Source of the DNA: an uncultured Blautia sp.
Lineage (GTDB): Bacteria > Bacillota > Clostridia > Lachnospirales > Lachnospiraceae
NCBI GenBank assembly: GCA_900551715.1
Contig: URXG01000006.1
Coordinates: 1 to 60,195, forward strand
Reading direction: 5' to 3'
Length of the DNA: 60,195 nucleotides
A model generated the notes under the pieces. The model was not told the origin of the DNA, made no database searches, and saw nothing but the letters and a program-made list of their open reading frames with translations. Both the position numbers and the translations under genes were made by a program. How positions within the stretch are numbered: position 1 is the first letter of the stretch; every line of letters starts with the position of its first letter. Positions 42,569-52,398 of the stretch are shown one piece after another.

Positions 42569-43558
42569 ATGGTTAGTTTCAACAATATTATTGGGCATGA
42601 AGAGATAATACGCCACTTACAGAATGCGATTAAGACAGGAAAAGTATCACATTCGTATATTTTTACAGGGCGTCCCGGCTCAGGTAAGAAGCTTCTTGCC
42701 TCAACTTACGCAATGACTCTTCAGTGTGAGGCGAAAGGAACAGAGCCATGTCAGAAATGTGATTCCTGCAAGAAAGCATCAGGTAAGAATCATCCGGATA
42801 TTATATTTGTGACACATGAGAAGCCAGGTACTATCACTATTGATGAGATACGTGACCAGGTGATCCATGACGTGGCAGTGAAGCCATATTACAGTGAGCA
42901 CAAGATTTATGTGATCCCGGATGCGGAGATGATGACTGTACAGGCACAGAATGCTCTTCTCAAAACAATAGAAGATCCCCCGGAATATGCAGTGATCATG
43001 TTGCTGACCAGTAATATTGACGCACTGCTGCCGACAATTCAGTCAAGATGTGTACGTCTGGATCTGAAGGTTGTAGATGACCGGCTGGTAAAGAAGTATC
43101 TGATGGAACGTCTTCATGTGCCGGATTATCAGGCTGAGATCGATGCGTCTTTTGCACAGGGAAGCATTGGCAAGGCAAAAGAAGCTGCCACATCCGAAGA
43201 TTTTTCACAGATGACACAGAATGCTCTGAAGGTGCTGAAATATGTCAACACAATGGAGGTTTATGAGCTTTCAGATGAGATAAAGAAACTTACGGAAGAG
43301 AAACAGAATATCGGTGATTATCTGGATATCTTTCAGTTCTGGTTCCGGGATGTTCTGATGTTTAAGGCAACAAGGGAAATTGACAACCTGGTATTTAAAC
43401 AGGAAATAAACTATATCAAGGAACAGGCAAGTGAGCGTTCATACGAGAATCTGGAAAAAATTCTGGAGGCCTTGGAAAAGACGAAAGTGCGACTTCGTGC
43501 CAATGTTAATTTTGAACTTGCGCTTGAACTTCTGTTCCTGACCATCAGGGAGAGATAG
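42569..43558 (+). CDS. holB: DNA polymerase III delta' subunit
   Basis: A 329-residue AAA+ clamp-loader subunit. P-loop GRPGSGKK, a four-Cys zinc module (LQCEAKGTEPCQKCDSCKK), Walker B-like HKIYVIPDAEMM and the sensor region TSNIDALLPTIQSRC. It works with DnaX and HolA to load the beta clamp. It is followed within 2 nt by ricT, the order seen in Bacillus (holB-yaaT). Confidence 0.93.
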   Translation: MVSFNNIIGHEEIIRHLQNAIKTGKVSHSYIFTGRPGSGKKLLASTYAMTLQCEAKGTEPCQKCDSCKKASGKNHPDIIFVTHEKPGTITIDEIRDQVIHDVAVKPYYSEHKIYVIPDAEMMTVQAQNALLKTIEDPPEYAVIMLLTSNIDALLPTIQSRCVRLDLKVVDDRLVKKYLMERLHVPDYQAEIDASFAQGSIGKAKEAATSEDFSQMTQNALKVLKYVNTMEVYELSDEIKKLTEEKQNIGDYLDIFQFWFRDVLMFKATREIDNLVFKQEINYIKEQASERSYENLEKILEALEKTKVRLRANVNFELALELLFLTIRER

Positions 43559-43559
43559 A

Positions 43560-44474
43560 ATGACAAAGGTAGTTGGTATCAGATTCCGTAATGTCGGAAA
43601 AATATATTATTTTAATCCCAAGAACTATCGAATGAAGATCGGAGATCACGTGATCGTGGAAACAGCACGAGGCGTGGAATTCGGCAAAGTAGTACTTGGA
43701 CCAAAGGAAGTAGAAGAACAGGAAGTAGTACATCCCCTGAAGGAAGTACTGAGAGTGGCAACACAGGCAGACGAAGAAAAAGAAAAACAGAACCGTCTCA
43801 AAGAAAGAGATGCATTCAAAATCTGTCAGAAAAAGATCCGGGAACATGGACTGGAAATGAAACTGATCGATGCAGAATATACTTTTGACAATAATAAAGT
43901 TCTGTTTTATTTTACTGCAGATGGAAGAATTGACTTCAGACATCTGGTAAAAGATCTGGCAGCTATTTTCAAGACCAGGATAGAGTTGAGACAGATTGGC
44001 GTCCGGGATGAGACAAAGATCCTTGGCGGCATCGGTATCTGTGGCAGATGTCTCTGCTGCCATACTTATCTTTCTGAATTCGCACCGGTATCTATCAAGA
44101 TGGCAAAGGAACAGAATCTGTCTCTTAACCAGACAAAGATATCCGGAGTCTGCGGCAGATTGATGTGCTGTCTGAAGAATGAACAGGAAACTTATGAAGA
44201 ACTCAACAAGAAACTTCCAGGTACAGGAGATACAGTGACTCTTCCTGATGGACTGCAGGGTGTTGTACACAGTGTCAATGTTCTCAGACAGAGAGTGAAA
44301 GTTGTGGTAGAAGTCAACGATGAAAAAGAAATCCAGGAATATCCGGTAGAAGAACTGAAATTCCGTCCGCGCAAAAAGAAAACCAAAGTTTCTGAAAAAG
44401 AAATGAAGGAACTGGAAAAACTGGAAGAAAAAGAAGGAGATTCCAGACCCCATGGAAAAAAATCATCAAACTGA
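43560..44474 (+). CDS. ricT: PSP1-family regulator RicT (YaaT)
   Basis: A 304-residue PSP1-domain protein. In Bacillus RicT joins RicA and RicF in an iron-sulfur complex that controls RNA processing, sporulation and biofilm genes. The Cys ligand candidates are intact: GICGRCLCCHTYL and SGVCGRLMCCLKNEQETY. The C-terminal tail is highly charged and overlaps trmN6 by 23 nt. RicA and RicF partners are not in this window. Confidence 0.93.
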   Translation: MTKVVGIRFRNVGKIYYFNPKNYRMKIGDHVIVETARGVEFGKVVLGPKEVEEQEVVHPLKEVLRVATQADEEKEKQNRLKERDAFKICQKKIREHGLEMKLIDAEYTFDNNKVLFYFTADGRIDFRHLVKDLAAIFKTRIELRQIGVRDETKILGGIGICGRCLCCHTYLSEFAPVSIKMAKEQNLSLNQTKISGVCGRLMCCLKNEQETYEELNKKLPGTGDTVTLPDGLQGVVHSVNVLRQRVKVVVEVNDEKEIQEYPVEELKFRPRKKKTKVSEKEMKELEKLEEKEGDSRPHGKKSSN

Positions 44475-45204
44475 ACTGGTAAAAGCCGGTGAAAGGGTAG
44501 ATGATCTGCAGAATGGATTTTATGTAATTCAGAACCAGAATAAGTTCTGCTTTGGTATGGATGCGGTACTCCTGTCAGGATTTGCCAGAATCAGAAAAGG
44601 TGACCATGTACTGGATATGGGTACAGGTACAGGAATTATTCCAATTCTTCTGAAATCCAAAACAAAAGGAGAACACTTTACTGGTCTGGAAATACAGGAA
44701 GAATGTGCAGATATGGCTACGCGGAGTGTTCAGTATAATGGATTGGAATCCGCAGTAGACATTGTATGTGGAGATATTAAAGAGGCTGCCGGAATTTTTG
44801 GAGCAGCTTCTTTTGATGTAGTAACAAGTAATCCACCTTATATGATCGGTGCCCATGGATTGCAGAATCCTTACATGGCAAAGGCAATCGCCAGACATGA
44901 AGTCCTGTGTACACTGGAAGATGTAGTAAGTCAGGCTTCAAAAGTCCTGAAAGACAGAGGAAGATTTTTTATGGTACATCGTCCCTTCCGGCTGGCAGAA
45001 ATCTTCTCAGTACTTACTAGATATAAACTGGAACCAAAGAGAATGCAGCTGGTCTATCCTTACATAGACAGAGAACCGAATATGGTCCTTATAGAAGCTC
45101 TGAAAGGCGGAAATTCCAGAATTACGGTAGAAAAACCGCTGATTGTGTACGAAAAGCCGGGAGTGTATACAAAGGACATACTTGAAATCTATGATATGAT
45201 CTGA
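44452..45204 (+). CDS. tRNA1(Val) adenine-N6 methyltransferase-like (YabB/TrmN6)
   Basis: A 250-residue SAM-dependent methyltransferase. The SAM loop is LDMGTGTGIIPILL, and the catalytic SNPPYMIG matches the NPPY motif of N6-adenine methyltransferases. TrmN6 (YfiC) methylates A37 of tRNA1Val; in Firmicutes the YabB name is used. Translationally coupled to ricT by overlap. Exact base in this organism not shown. Confidence 0.88.
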   Translation: MEKNHQTELVKAGERVDDLQNGFYVIQNQNKFCFGMDAVLLSGFARIRKGDHVLDMGTGTGIIPILLKSKTKGEHFTGLEIQEECADMATRSVQYNGLESAVDIVCGDIKEAAGIFGAASFDVVTSNPPYMIGAHGLQNPYMAKAIARHEVLCTLEDVVSQASKVLKDRGRFFMVHRPFRLAEIFSVLTRYKLEPKRMQLVYPYIDREPNMVLIEALKGGNSRITVEKPLIVYEKPGVYTKDILEIYDMI

Positions 45205-45227
45205 TACCGGAAAGGAGACATCACCTT

Positions 45228-46070
45228 ATGAGTGGAAAGTTATATCTCTGTGCCACACCGATTGGCAATCTTGAAGATATCACACTTCGTGTTCTGCGGA
45301 CACTGAAAGAAGTAGATCTGATTGCAGCAGAAGATACCAGAAACAGCATCAAACTTCTGAACCATTTTGATATCAAAACTCCTATGACCAGTTATCATGA
45401 GTATAACAAAATTGACAAAGCATATACTCTCATAGGCAAAATGCAACAGGGAATGAATATCGCACTGATTACAGATGCAGGAACACCGGGAATATCTGAT
45501 CCGGGAGAGGAACTTGCAGCCATGTGTTATGAAGCAGGGATAGAAGTAACTTCTCTTCCAGGTCCTGCTGCCTGTATTACCGCACTGACTCTGTCAGGAC
45601 TTCCTACCAGAAGATTTGCTTTTGAGGCGTTTCTTCCAATGGATAAGAAGGAAAGACAGGAAATCCTGGATGAACTGGTAAATGAAACAAGAACCATTAT
45701 CATCTATGAGGCACCGCATAAACTGGTACGTACCCTGAAAGAACTAAGAGAAACTTTGGGTAACCGGCGCCTTACTTTGTGCCGGGAACTGACCAAGAAA
45801 CATGAGACTGCTCTGCATAGTACTTTTGACGAACTCTTAAAGCGTTATGAAACAGAAAAACCGTTGGGAGAATGTGTGTTGGTAATTGAAGGCAAAAGTC
45901 GTCAGGAACTGAAAAAAGAGGCAGTAGCTTCCTGGGAGGAGATTTCCATAGAAGAGCATATGGAGATTTATGAACAGAAAGGTATGTCCAGAAAAGATGC
46001 AATGAAGCAGGTGGCAAAAGACCGAGGCGTAACAAAACGTGAGATATATCAATATCTCATAAAAGAATGA
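45228..46070 (+). CDS. rsmI: 16S rRNA (cytidine1402-2'-O)-methyltransferase RsmI
   Basis: A 280-residue SPOUT-independent methyltransferase of the tetrapyrrole-methylase fold. It begins LYLCATPIGNLEDITLR, has the SDPGEELAA region and the PGPAACITALTLSGLP loop. It methylates C1402 of 16S rRNA. It lies 23 nt after the trmN6-like gene and closes the holB operon before a terminator. Confidence 0.96.
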   Translation: MSGKLYLCATPIGNLEDITLRVLRTLKEVDLIAAEDTRNSIKLLNHFDIKTPMTSYHEYNKIDKAYTLIGKMQQGMNIALITDAGTPGISDPGEELAAMCYEAGIEVTSLPGPAACITALTLSGLPTRRFAFEAFLPMDKKERQEILDELVNETRTIIIYEAPHKLVRTLKELRETLGNRRLTLCRELTKKHETALHSTFDELLKRYETEKPLGECVLVIEGKSRQELKKEAVASWEEISIEEHMEIYEQKGMSRKDAMKQVAKDRGVTKREIYQYLIKE

Positions 46071-46090
46071 CAATGAAATGAACAGTGATA

Positions 46091-46130
46091 AGGGATCTTC
46101 TGAAATGGCAGAGGATCCCTCTTTTTGTTT
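46091..46130 (+). terminator. Terminator after rsmI
   Basis: AGGGATCTTCTG (46091-46102) pairs with CAGAGGATCCCT (46109-46120), 12 bp with one G-U, then CTTTTTG. The downstream gyrB -35 begins inside its T-rich tail. Confidence 0.9.
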
Positions 46131-46157
46131 TACAGAAAGCAGCTTTTGTGTTATAAT
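46129..46157 (+). promoter_or_regulatory. Promoter of gyrB
   Basis: TTTACA (46129-46134), 17-bp spacer, TATAAT (46152-46157), about 110 nt before the gyrB ATG. The intervening leader shows no riboswitch-like element. Confidence 0.8.
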
Positions 46158-46269
46158 AAATTGGTATGATTATGCCTAATTATAAGCAGAAAACAGGTAA
46201 AAACTGTGTCAATTAGTAGCTGTTCAGAAGCGATGGCTACGTCAAATATAGAATAACAGGAGGGAACAA

Positions 46270-48195
46270 ATGGGCGGAGAAAATACAGAGTACGGCGCAG
46301 ATCAGATCCAGATTCTGGAGGGTCTGGAAGCTGTTCGTAAAAGACCGGGTATGTATATCGGAAGTACATCCAGTCGGGGACTCCATCATCTTGTATACGA
46401 GATTGTAGACAATGCAGTAGATGAAGCACTGGCAGGATATTGTACAGAAATCCAGGTAACGATCAATCCGGATAATTCGATCACGGTTGTTGATAACGGA
46501 CGTGGAATTCCTGTTGGGATCAACCACAAAGCCGGAATTCCGGCAGTAGAAGTTGTATTTACCATCCTTCATGCAGGTGGCAAATTCGGCGGTGGAGGAT
46601 ACAAAGTATCCGGAGGTCTTCATGGAGTTGGTGCGTCTGTTGTAAATGCATTATCTGAATGGCTGGAAGTTACCATTTATCGTGAAGGAAGAGAATATAA
46701 ACAGAGATATGAAAGAGGGCATACGATGTATCCTCTTAAGGAGGTAGGAACATGTGCATCGGATCAGACTGGTACTACTGTAACATTCCTTCCGGACAAA
46801 GAAATTTTTGAAGAAACTGTATACGATTACGACATTCTGAAACAACGCCTTCGTGAAATGGCATTTCTGACCAAGGGTCTTAAGATTGTTCTGAGAGATA
46901 CAAGAGAAGATTCCGAAAAAGAGAACACATTCCACTATGAGGGTGGTATCCGCGAGTTTGTTTCATACCTGAACAAAAGTAAAGAGGCACTTTATCCGGA
47001 GATTATTTACTGTGAAGGCGAAAAGGATGGCGTGGCAGTAGAAGTTGCCATGCAGCACAATGACTCTTATACAGAGAATAGCTACGGATTTGTAAATAAT
47101 ATCAATACACCGGAAGGTGGAACTCATATTGTGGGCTTTCGTAATGCCCTTACCAAAACATTTAATGACTATGCCAGAAAGAACAAACTTCTGAAAGATA
47201 ACGAACCAAACTTAAGTGGTGATGATATCAGAGAAGGTCTTACTGCAATTGTCAGTGTCAAGATCGAAGAACCTCAGTTTGAAGGACAGACCAAACAGAA
47301 ACTTGGTAACAGTGAAGCTCGAGGTGCTGTTGATTTTGTTGTCAGCAGACAGTTGGAGATCTTTCTGGAACAGAATCCTACCGTAGCCAAGGCAACTGTT
47401 GAGAAATCTGTTCTTGCACAGAGAGCCAGGGAAGCAGCACGTAAGGCAAGAGATCTTACCAGAAGAAAATCTGCCCTGGATGGAATGTCACTTCCAGGCA
47501 AACTGGCAGATTGCTCAGACAAAAATCCGGAAAATTGTGAGATTTATATCGTAGAGGGAGATTCTGCAGGAGGTTCTGCAAAGACAGCCCGGAATCGTGC
47601 CACACAGGCAATCCTTCCACTGAGAGGTAAGATTCTTAACGTAGAGAAAGCCCGTCTGGACAGAATCTACAGTAATGCAGAGATCAAGGCTATGATCACA
47701 GCTTTTGGTACAGGTATTCATGAAGATTTTGACATCAGTAAGCTTCGTTATCATAAGATCATCATTATGACAGATGCCGATGTAGATGGCGCCCATATTG
47801 CCACGCTGCTTCTTACATTCCTGTACAGATTTATGCCGGAACTGATCAAACAGGGCTATGTATATCTTGCACAGCCGCCTCTGTACAAAGTCGAAAAAAA
47901 CAAAAAAGTCTGGTACGCTTACGATGATGCGGAACTGAACCGTATTCTTGAAGAAATCGGACGTGACAATAATAACAAAATCCAGCGTTACAAAGGTCTT
48001 GGAGAGATGGATGCAGAACAGCTCTGGGAGACCACCATGGATCCTGAGAAACGTATTCTTCTGAAGGTCACCATGGATGAAGCTGCAACTTCAGAAATTG
48101 ATCTTACCTTTACGACTCTTATGGGAGACAAAGTAGAACCAAGACGAGAATTTATTGAAGAAAATGCAAAATTTGTAGAGAATCTGGATATCTAG
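46270..48195 (+). CDS. gyrB: DNA gyrase subunit B
   Basis: A 641-residue ATPase subunit of gyrase. GHKL ATPase domain (about 1-220, EIVDNAVDEALAGYC), transducer, and TOPRIM metal site with EGDSAGGSAKTARN and DADVDGAHIATLLL. The C-terminal GDKVEPRREFIEENA is the family end. AGGAGGG precedes the ATG. With gyrA it introduces negative supercoils; target of aminocoumarins. Confidence 0.99.
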   Translation: MGGENTEYGADQIQILEGLEAVRKRPGMYIGSTSSRGLHHLVYEIVDNAVDEALAGYCTEIQVTINPDNSITVVDNGRGIPVGINHKAGIPAVEVVFTILHAGGKFGGGGYKVSGGLHGVGASVVNALSEWLEVTIYREGREYKQRYERGHTMYPLKEVGTCASDQTGTTVTFLPDKEIFEETVYDYDILKQRLREMAFLTKGLKIVLRDTREDSEKENTFHYEGGIREFVSYLNKSKEALYPEIIYCEGEKDGVAVEVAMQHNDSYTENSYGFVNNINTPEGGTHIVGFRNALTKTFNDYARKNKLLKDNEPNLSGDDIREGLTAIVSVKIEEPQFEGQTKQKLGNSEARGAVDFVVSRQLEIFLEQNPTVAKATVEKSVLAQRAREAARKARDLTRRKSALDGMSLPGKLADCSDKNPENCEIYIVEGDSAGGSAKTARNRATQAILPLRGKILNVEKARLDRIYSNAEIKAMITAFGTGIHEDFDISKLRYHKIIIMTDADVDGAHIATLLLTFLYRFMPELIKQGYVYLAQPPLYKVEKNKKVWYAYDDAELNRILEEIGRDNNNKIQRYKGLGEMDAEQLWETTMDPEKRILLKVTMDEAATSEIDLTFTTLMGDKVEPRREFIEENAKFVENLDI

Positions 48196-48206
48196 GAGAA
48201 TAAAGA

Positions 48207-50738
48207 ATGGAAGACAATATTTTTGATAAGATCCATGAGGTGGATCTGCAGAAGACCATGGAAAAATCTTATATAGATTATGCCATGAGCGTTATTGCAT
48301 CCCGAGCTCTTCCGGATGTAAGAGATGGTCTGAAGCCGGTACAGAGACGAGTACTGTATTCCATGATCGAGCTGAATAACGGTCCGGATAAGCCGCATCG
48401 TAAATGCGCCCGTATCGTTGGTGATACCATGGGTAAATATCATCCCCATGGAGACAGTTCCATTTATGGTGCACTGGTTAATATGGCCCAGGACTGGTCA
48501 ACAAGATATCCGCTGGTAGATGGACATGGAAACTTTGGTTCAGTAGATGGAGATGGTGCAGCAGCCATGCGATATACAGAGGCCCGTCTCAGCAAAATCT
48601 CCATGGAAATGCTTGCAGATATTAATAAAGATACTGTGGATTTTCAGCCAAACTTTGACGAAACAGAAAGAGAACCTGTAGTACTGCCATCTCGTTACCC
48701 GAATCTTCTGGTAAATGGTACTTCCGGTATTGCAGTAGGTATGGCTACCAATATTCCACCCCATAACCTGAGAGAGGTGATCAGTGCTGTTGTCAAAATT
48801 ATTGACAATATCATTGAGGAACAGAGAGACACCACTATTGAAGAACTTCTTGAGATCGTAAAAGGTCCTGATTTCCCTACAGGAGCTACTATTCTGGGAA
48901 CCAGAGGAATCGAAGAAGCTTATCGTACCGGACGTGGAAAGATCCGCGTACGTGCTGTAACAAATATTGAGACTCTTCCTAATGGCAAGTCCCGCATTAT
49001 TGTTACAGAACTTCCATATCTGGTAAACAAAGCACGTCTTATAGAGAAAATTGCCGAATTGGTAAGAGATAAAAAAATTGACGGAATCACAGATCTGAAT
49101 GACCATTCCAGCAGAGAGGGTATGCGTATCTGTATTGATCTCCGCAAAGATGCCAATGCTAATGTAGTCCTGAATCAGCTGTACAAGCATACACAGCTTC
49201 AAGATACTTTTGGTGTGATCATGCTTTGTCTGGTTTCCACCAATGGCAGTCTGGAACCAAAGGTTCTTTCTCTTCCTGAAATGCTGAAATACTATCTTGC
49301 CCATCAGGAAGATGTAGTTACAAGAAGGACCAGATACGATCTGAATAAAGCACAGGAACGTGCTCATATACTGGAAGGTCTGCTGAAAGCACTGGATAAT
49401 ATTGATGAAGTGATCCGTATTATTCGTGGTTCCAGAAATGTCCAGGCAGCCAAACAGGAATTAATAGATCGTTTTGAGCTGACAGATGTCCAGGCACAGG
49501 CTATTGTAGACATGCGTCTTCGTGCTCTGACAGGTCTGGAAAGAGAGAAGCTGGAAGCAGAATACGCGGAATTAATGGAAAAAATCCGCAAATTAAAAGC
49601 AATCCTCGCAGACAGAAATACACTTCTTCGCGTAATCAGAGAAGAAATTCTTGCTATTTCAGAAAAATATGGTGATGAAAGAAGAACTTCTATTGGGTTT
49701 GATGCTATGGATATTTCCATGGAAGACATGATTCCAAGGGAAAATACAGTGATCACCATGACCAAACTGGGCTACATCAAACGTATGACCATTGACAACT
49801 TCCGCAGTCAGAACAGAGGTGGAAGAGGCATTAAGGGAATGCAGACTCTGGATGATGACTATATCGAAGAACTGATGATGACCACCACTCATCATTATGT
49901 AATGTTCTTCACCAATACAGGGCGTGTATATAGACTGAAGGCATATGAAATTCCGGAGGCAGGAAGAACTGCAAGAGGAACTGCAATCATTAATCTTCTC
50001 CAGTTGATGCCAGGTGAGCGTATCACAGCAGTGATCCCGATCAACAAATTTGAAAAGGGACAGTATCTGATGATGGCAACCAGAAAAGGTCTTGTTAAAA
50101 AAACTCCGATCCAGGATTATGCCAATGTACGTAAGATTGGTCTGGCGGCCATTGCTCTGAGAGATGATGATGAGCTGATCGAGGTAAAAGCTACAGACAA
50201 TAAAAAAGATATTATCCTTGTAACAAAATATGGACAGTGTATCCGCTTTAATGAAACAGATGTACGAAGCACAGGCCGAGTGTCCATGGGTGTCAGAGGA
50301 ATCAATCTGACAGATGGCGACGAAGTGGTGGCAATGCAGTTGAATACTCAGGGATACTATCTGTTGGTGGTTTCCGAGAATGGCATGGGCAAACGTACTT
50401 CAATTAGTGAATTTACTGTTCAGAACAGAGGCGGTAAAGGCGTCAAATGCTATAAGATCACTGAAAAGACAGGCAATGTCATCGGTGCAAAAGCTGTAAA
50501 CGAGGAAAATGAAATCATGATGATCACTACAGAGGGAATCATTATTCGCTTGCAGTGTGCTGATATTTCCATACTTGGAAGAATAACATCCGGAGTAAAA
50601 CTTATTAACCTTTCTGATGGTGTAACTGTGGCAAGTTTTGCAAAAGTAAGAGAGAAAAAAGAAGAAAAAGAGGAAGCCCAGGAAGAAAGTGCTGAAACCG
50701 TTACTGTAGAAGAACAGCAGAACAGTACAGAAGAATAA
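48207..50738 (+). CDS. gyrA: DNA gyrase subunit A
   Basis: An 843-residue DNA-cleaving subunit. Catalytic Tyr123 in MRYTEAR, quinolone-pocket HPHGDSSIYGALV (Ser84; Gly88 where E. coli has Asp87), and the GyrA box QNRGGRGIKGM that begins the DNA-wrapping domain. The C-terminal tail is acidic. Eleven nucleotides after gyrB. Confidence 0.99.
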   Translation: MEDNIFDKIHEVDLQKTMEKSYIDYAMSVIASRALPDVRDGLKPVQRRVLYSMIELNNGPDKPHRKCARIVGDTMGKYHPHGDSSIYGALVNMAQDWSTRYPLVDGHGNFGSVDGDGAAAMRYTEARLSKISMEMLADINKDTVDFQPNFDETEREPVVLPSRYPNLLVNGTSGIAVGMATNIPPHNLREVISAVVKIIDNIIEEQRDTTIEELLEIVKGPDFPTGATILGTRGIEEAYRTGRGKIRVRAVTNIETLPNGKSRIIVTELPYLVNKARLIEKIAELVRDKKIDGITDLNDHSSREGMRICIDLRKDANANVVLNQLYKHTQLQDTFGVIMLCLVSTNGSLEPKVLSLPEMLKYYLAHQEDVVTRRTRYDLNKAQERAHILEGLLKALDNIDEVIRIIRGSRNVQAAKQELIDRFELTDVQAQAIVDMRLRALTGLEREKLEAEYAELMEKIRKLKAILADRNTLLRVIREEILAISEKYGDERRTSIGFDAMDISMEDMIPRENTVITMTKLGYIKRMTIDNFRSQNRGGRGIKGMQTLDDDYIEELMMTTTHHYVMFFTNTGRVYRLKAYEIPEAGRTARGTAIINLLQLMPGERITAVIPINKFEKGQYLMMATRKGLVKKTPIQDYANVRKIGLAAIALRDDDELIEVKATDNKKDIILVTKYGQCIRFNETDVRSTGRVSMGVRGINLTDGDEVVAMQLNTQGYYLLVVSENGMGKRTSISEFTVQNRGGKGVKCYKITEKTGNVIGAKAVNEENEIMMITTEGIIIRLQCADISILGRITSGVKLINLSDGVTVASFAKVREKKEEKEEAQEESAETVTVEEQQNSTEE

Positions 50739-50756
50739 AGGGGAATATAGATTATC

Positions 50757-51566
50757 ATGGAGAATGAAAAAGCCAAGGGAAATGTACAGAAGAGATCTGG
50801 CACCGGCAGCAAAAAGACCGGACACTCCAAATCAAATATTAGAAAATCGACGCTGGAAACCAGCAGGAAGAGATCTGCCGGGAATTCCAGAACAGGTATG
50901 CGTAATGTAAAATTAAATGAAACAGGTGGCGCAAAAACTGTTTCCAGAACAACGGGTACAGGGAAATCCAGATCTGGCTCCAGAAACAGAAAAAAGAAAA
51001 CCAGAATTCCAAGTATCTATCTGGCAGGAGGAGTAGCTGTTGTTCTTTTGCTGCTTGTAATTATTTTTGCTGTCAAAAGCTGTGGGATCAGCCATAAGAC
51101 TCCGGAGGGTGTGGTAAGAGGTCTGATAGAGTCGTATTCGTCCGAAAATGAGAAAAAAATCCGAAATTGCTATGGCGTAAAGACCGCAGATGAAAACCTG
51201 CAGCAGGAAATAGACGCTACGGTAAAATATTGTGAGGCACATAATACCGAAAAAATAGAGATCACAGACTGTAATTCTATTTACAGCAGTGGTCAGTATA
51301 CTTATATGTATATTACTTATAATCTTGTGCAGAAAGATGGACAGAGTTATCCCTGTATCAGTACCTACATGACGCAAAAGAAAGATGACGGTAAGTATTA
51401 TATTCTGATGTCTTCAGATATTACAGAAGATATGAACAAACAGGCAGCAGAAAAATATGCCCTGTTTATGAAAACAGATGCCTACAAGACTTATTCAACA
51501 GCATACGAGAAGTTTATAAAGAAAAATCCGGGATATGAAGACAAGATCGCGGCAAAACTTAAATAA
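50757..51566 (+). CDS. Membrane-anchored protein with small extracytoplasmic domain
   Basis: A 269-residue protein. Residues 1-85 are highly basic and low in complexity (Lys, Arg, Ser, Gly), followed by one helix at about 86-106 (ending VIIFAVKSCG) and an extracytoplasmic domain of about 155 residues starting KTPEGVVRGLIES, like the NTF2-type DUF4878 fold. A cytoplasmic basic tail next to a gyrase operon could bind nucleic acid or phospholipid, but this is guesswork. It is 18 nt after gyrA and likely in its operon. Confidence 0.75.
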   Translation: MENEKAKGNVQKRSGTGSKKTGHSKSNIRKSTLETSRKRSAGNSRTGMRNVKLNETGGAKTVSRTTGTGKSRSGSRNRKKKTRIPSIYLAGGVAVVLLLLVIIFAVKSCGISHKTPEGVVRGLIESYSSENEKKIRNCYGVKTADENLQQEIDATVKYCEAHNTEKIEITDCNSIYSSGQYTYMYITYNLVQKDGQSYPCISTYMTQKKDDGKYYILMSSDITEDMNKQAAEKYALFMKTDAYKTYSTAYEKFIKKNPGYEDKIAAKLK

Positions 51567-51593
51567 AAAGGCTGTAGAGGAGCTGGTAATCTC

Positions 51594-52307
51594 ATGAAAC
51601 GAATTATAATGATGGTGTTGAGAAATATTCTTTTTGTGCCCTATGGATGGTTCATGCTTTGTCGTTATGCCAGAAACGTAGATAATTATACAGAAGGAGA
51701 ACGTTATGCTCTTCTGAAAAAGATAGACAGGCGGGCAAATCAAGGTGGAAATATCACCATCCAGACATATGGTGCAGAAAATATCCCTGACGAAAATGGA
51801 TTTATATTTTATCCCAATCATCAGGGGCTTTATGATGTGCTGGCCATATTGGATGCCTGCCCGATTCCTTTCTCTGTAGTAGCCAAGAAAGAAGTGGGGA
51901 ATGTTCCTTTTCTGAAGCAGGTGTTTACTTGTATGAAAGCTTTTATTATAGACAGAGAAGATATCAAACAGTCTATGCAGGTGATCCTGAATGTAACAAA
52001 AGAGGTCAAAAACGGACGAAATTATCTGATCTTTGCAGAAGGAACAAGAAGTAAAAACGGAAATCATCCTCAGGAATTCAAGGGAGGAAGCTTTAAAGCT
52101 GCAATGAAAGCAAAATGTCCGATAGTACCGGTGGCATTGATTGATACGTATAAGGCTTTTGATACTGGGTCTGTAGCACCTCTGACTGTACAGGTGCATT
52201 TTCTGGAACCAATACCATATGAAGAATATAAAGAAATGAAGTCTACAGAGATTGCAGCAGAAGTAAAAAGAAGAATCGAAGAAACTATCCGAAAATTTGG
52301 AGAGTAG
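51594..52307 (+). CDS. 1-acyl-glycerol-3-phosphate acyltransferase-like protein
   Basis: A 237-residue PlsC-family acyltransferase. The catalytic HX4D is NHQGLYD, and the second motif is FAEGTRSKNG. One N-terminal membrane segment (about 1-20). Acylates lysophosphatidate or another lysophospholipid in membrane synthesis. A strong terminator follows. Confidence 0.9.
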   Translation: MKRIIMMVLRNILFVPYGWFMLCRYARNVDNYTEGERYALLKKIDRRANQGGNITIQTYGAENIPDENGFIFYPNHQGLYDVLAILDACPIPFSVVAKKEVGNVPFLKQVFTCMKAFIIDREDIKQSMQVILNVTKEVKNGRNYLIFAEGTRSKNGNHPQEFKGGSFKAAMKAKCPIVPVALIDTYKAFDTGSVAPLTVQVHFLEPIPYEEYKEMKSTEIAAEVKRRIEETIRKFGE

Positions 52308-52328
52308 AATTAAAATAACTCAGGCAGA

Positions 52329-52359
52329 AACAGTCGGTATAAGAACCGACTGTTTTTTT
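52329..52359 (+). terminator. Terminator after the acyltransferase gene
   Basis: AACAGTCGGT (52329-52338) pairs with ACCGACTGTT (52345-52354), then a T-run to 52359. Confidence 0.92.
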
Positions 52360-52398
52360 GTTTTGTGTTTGAATTTCGCGAATGGCTACTTTTTGAAC

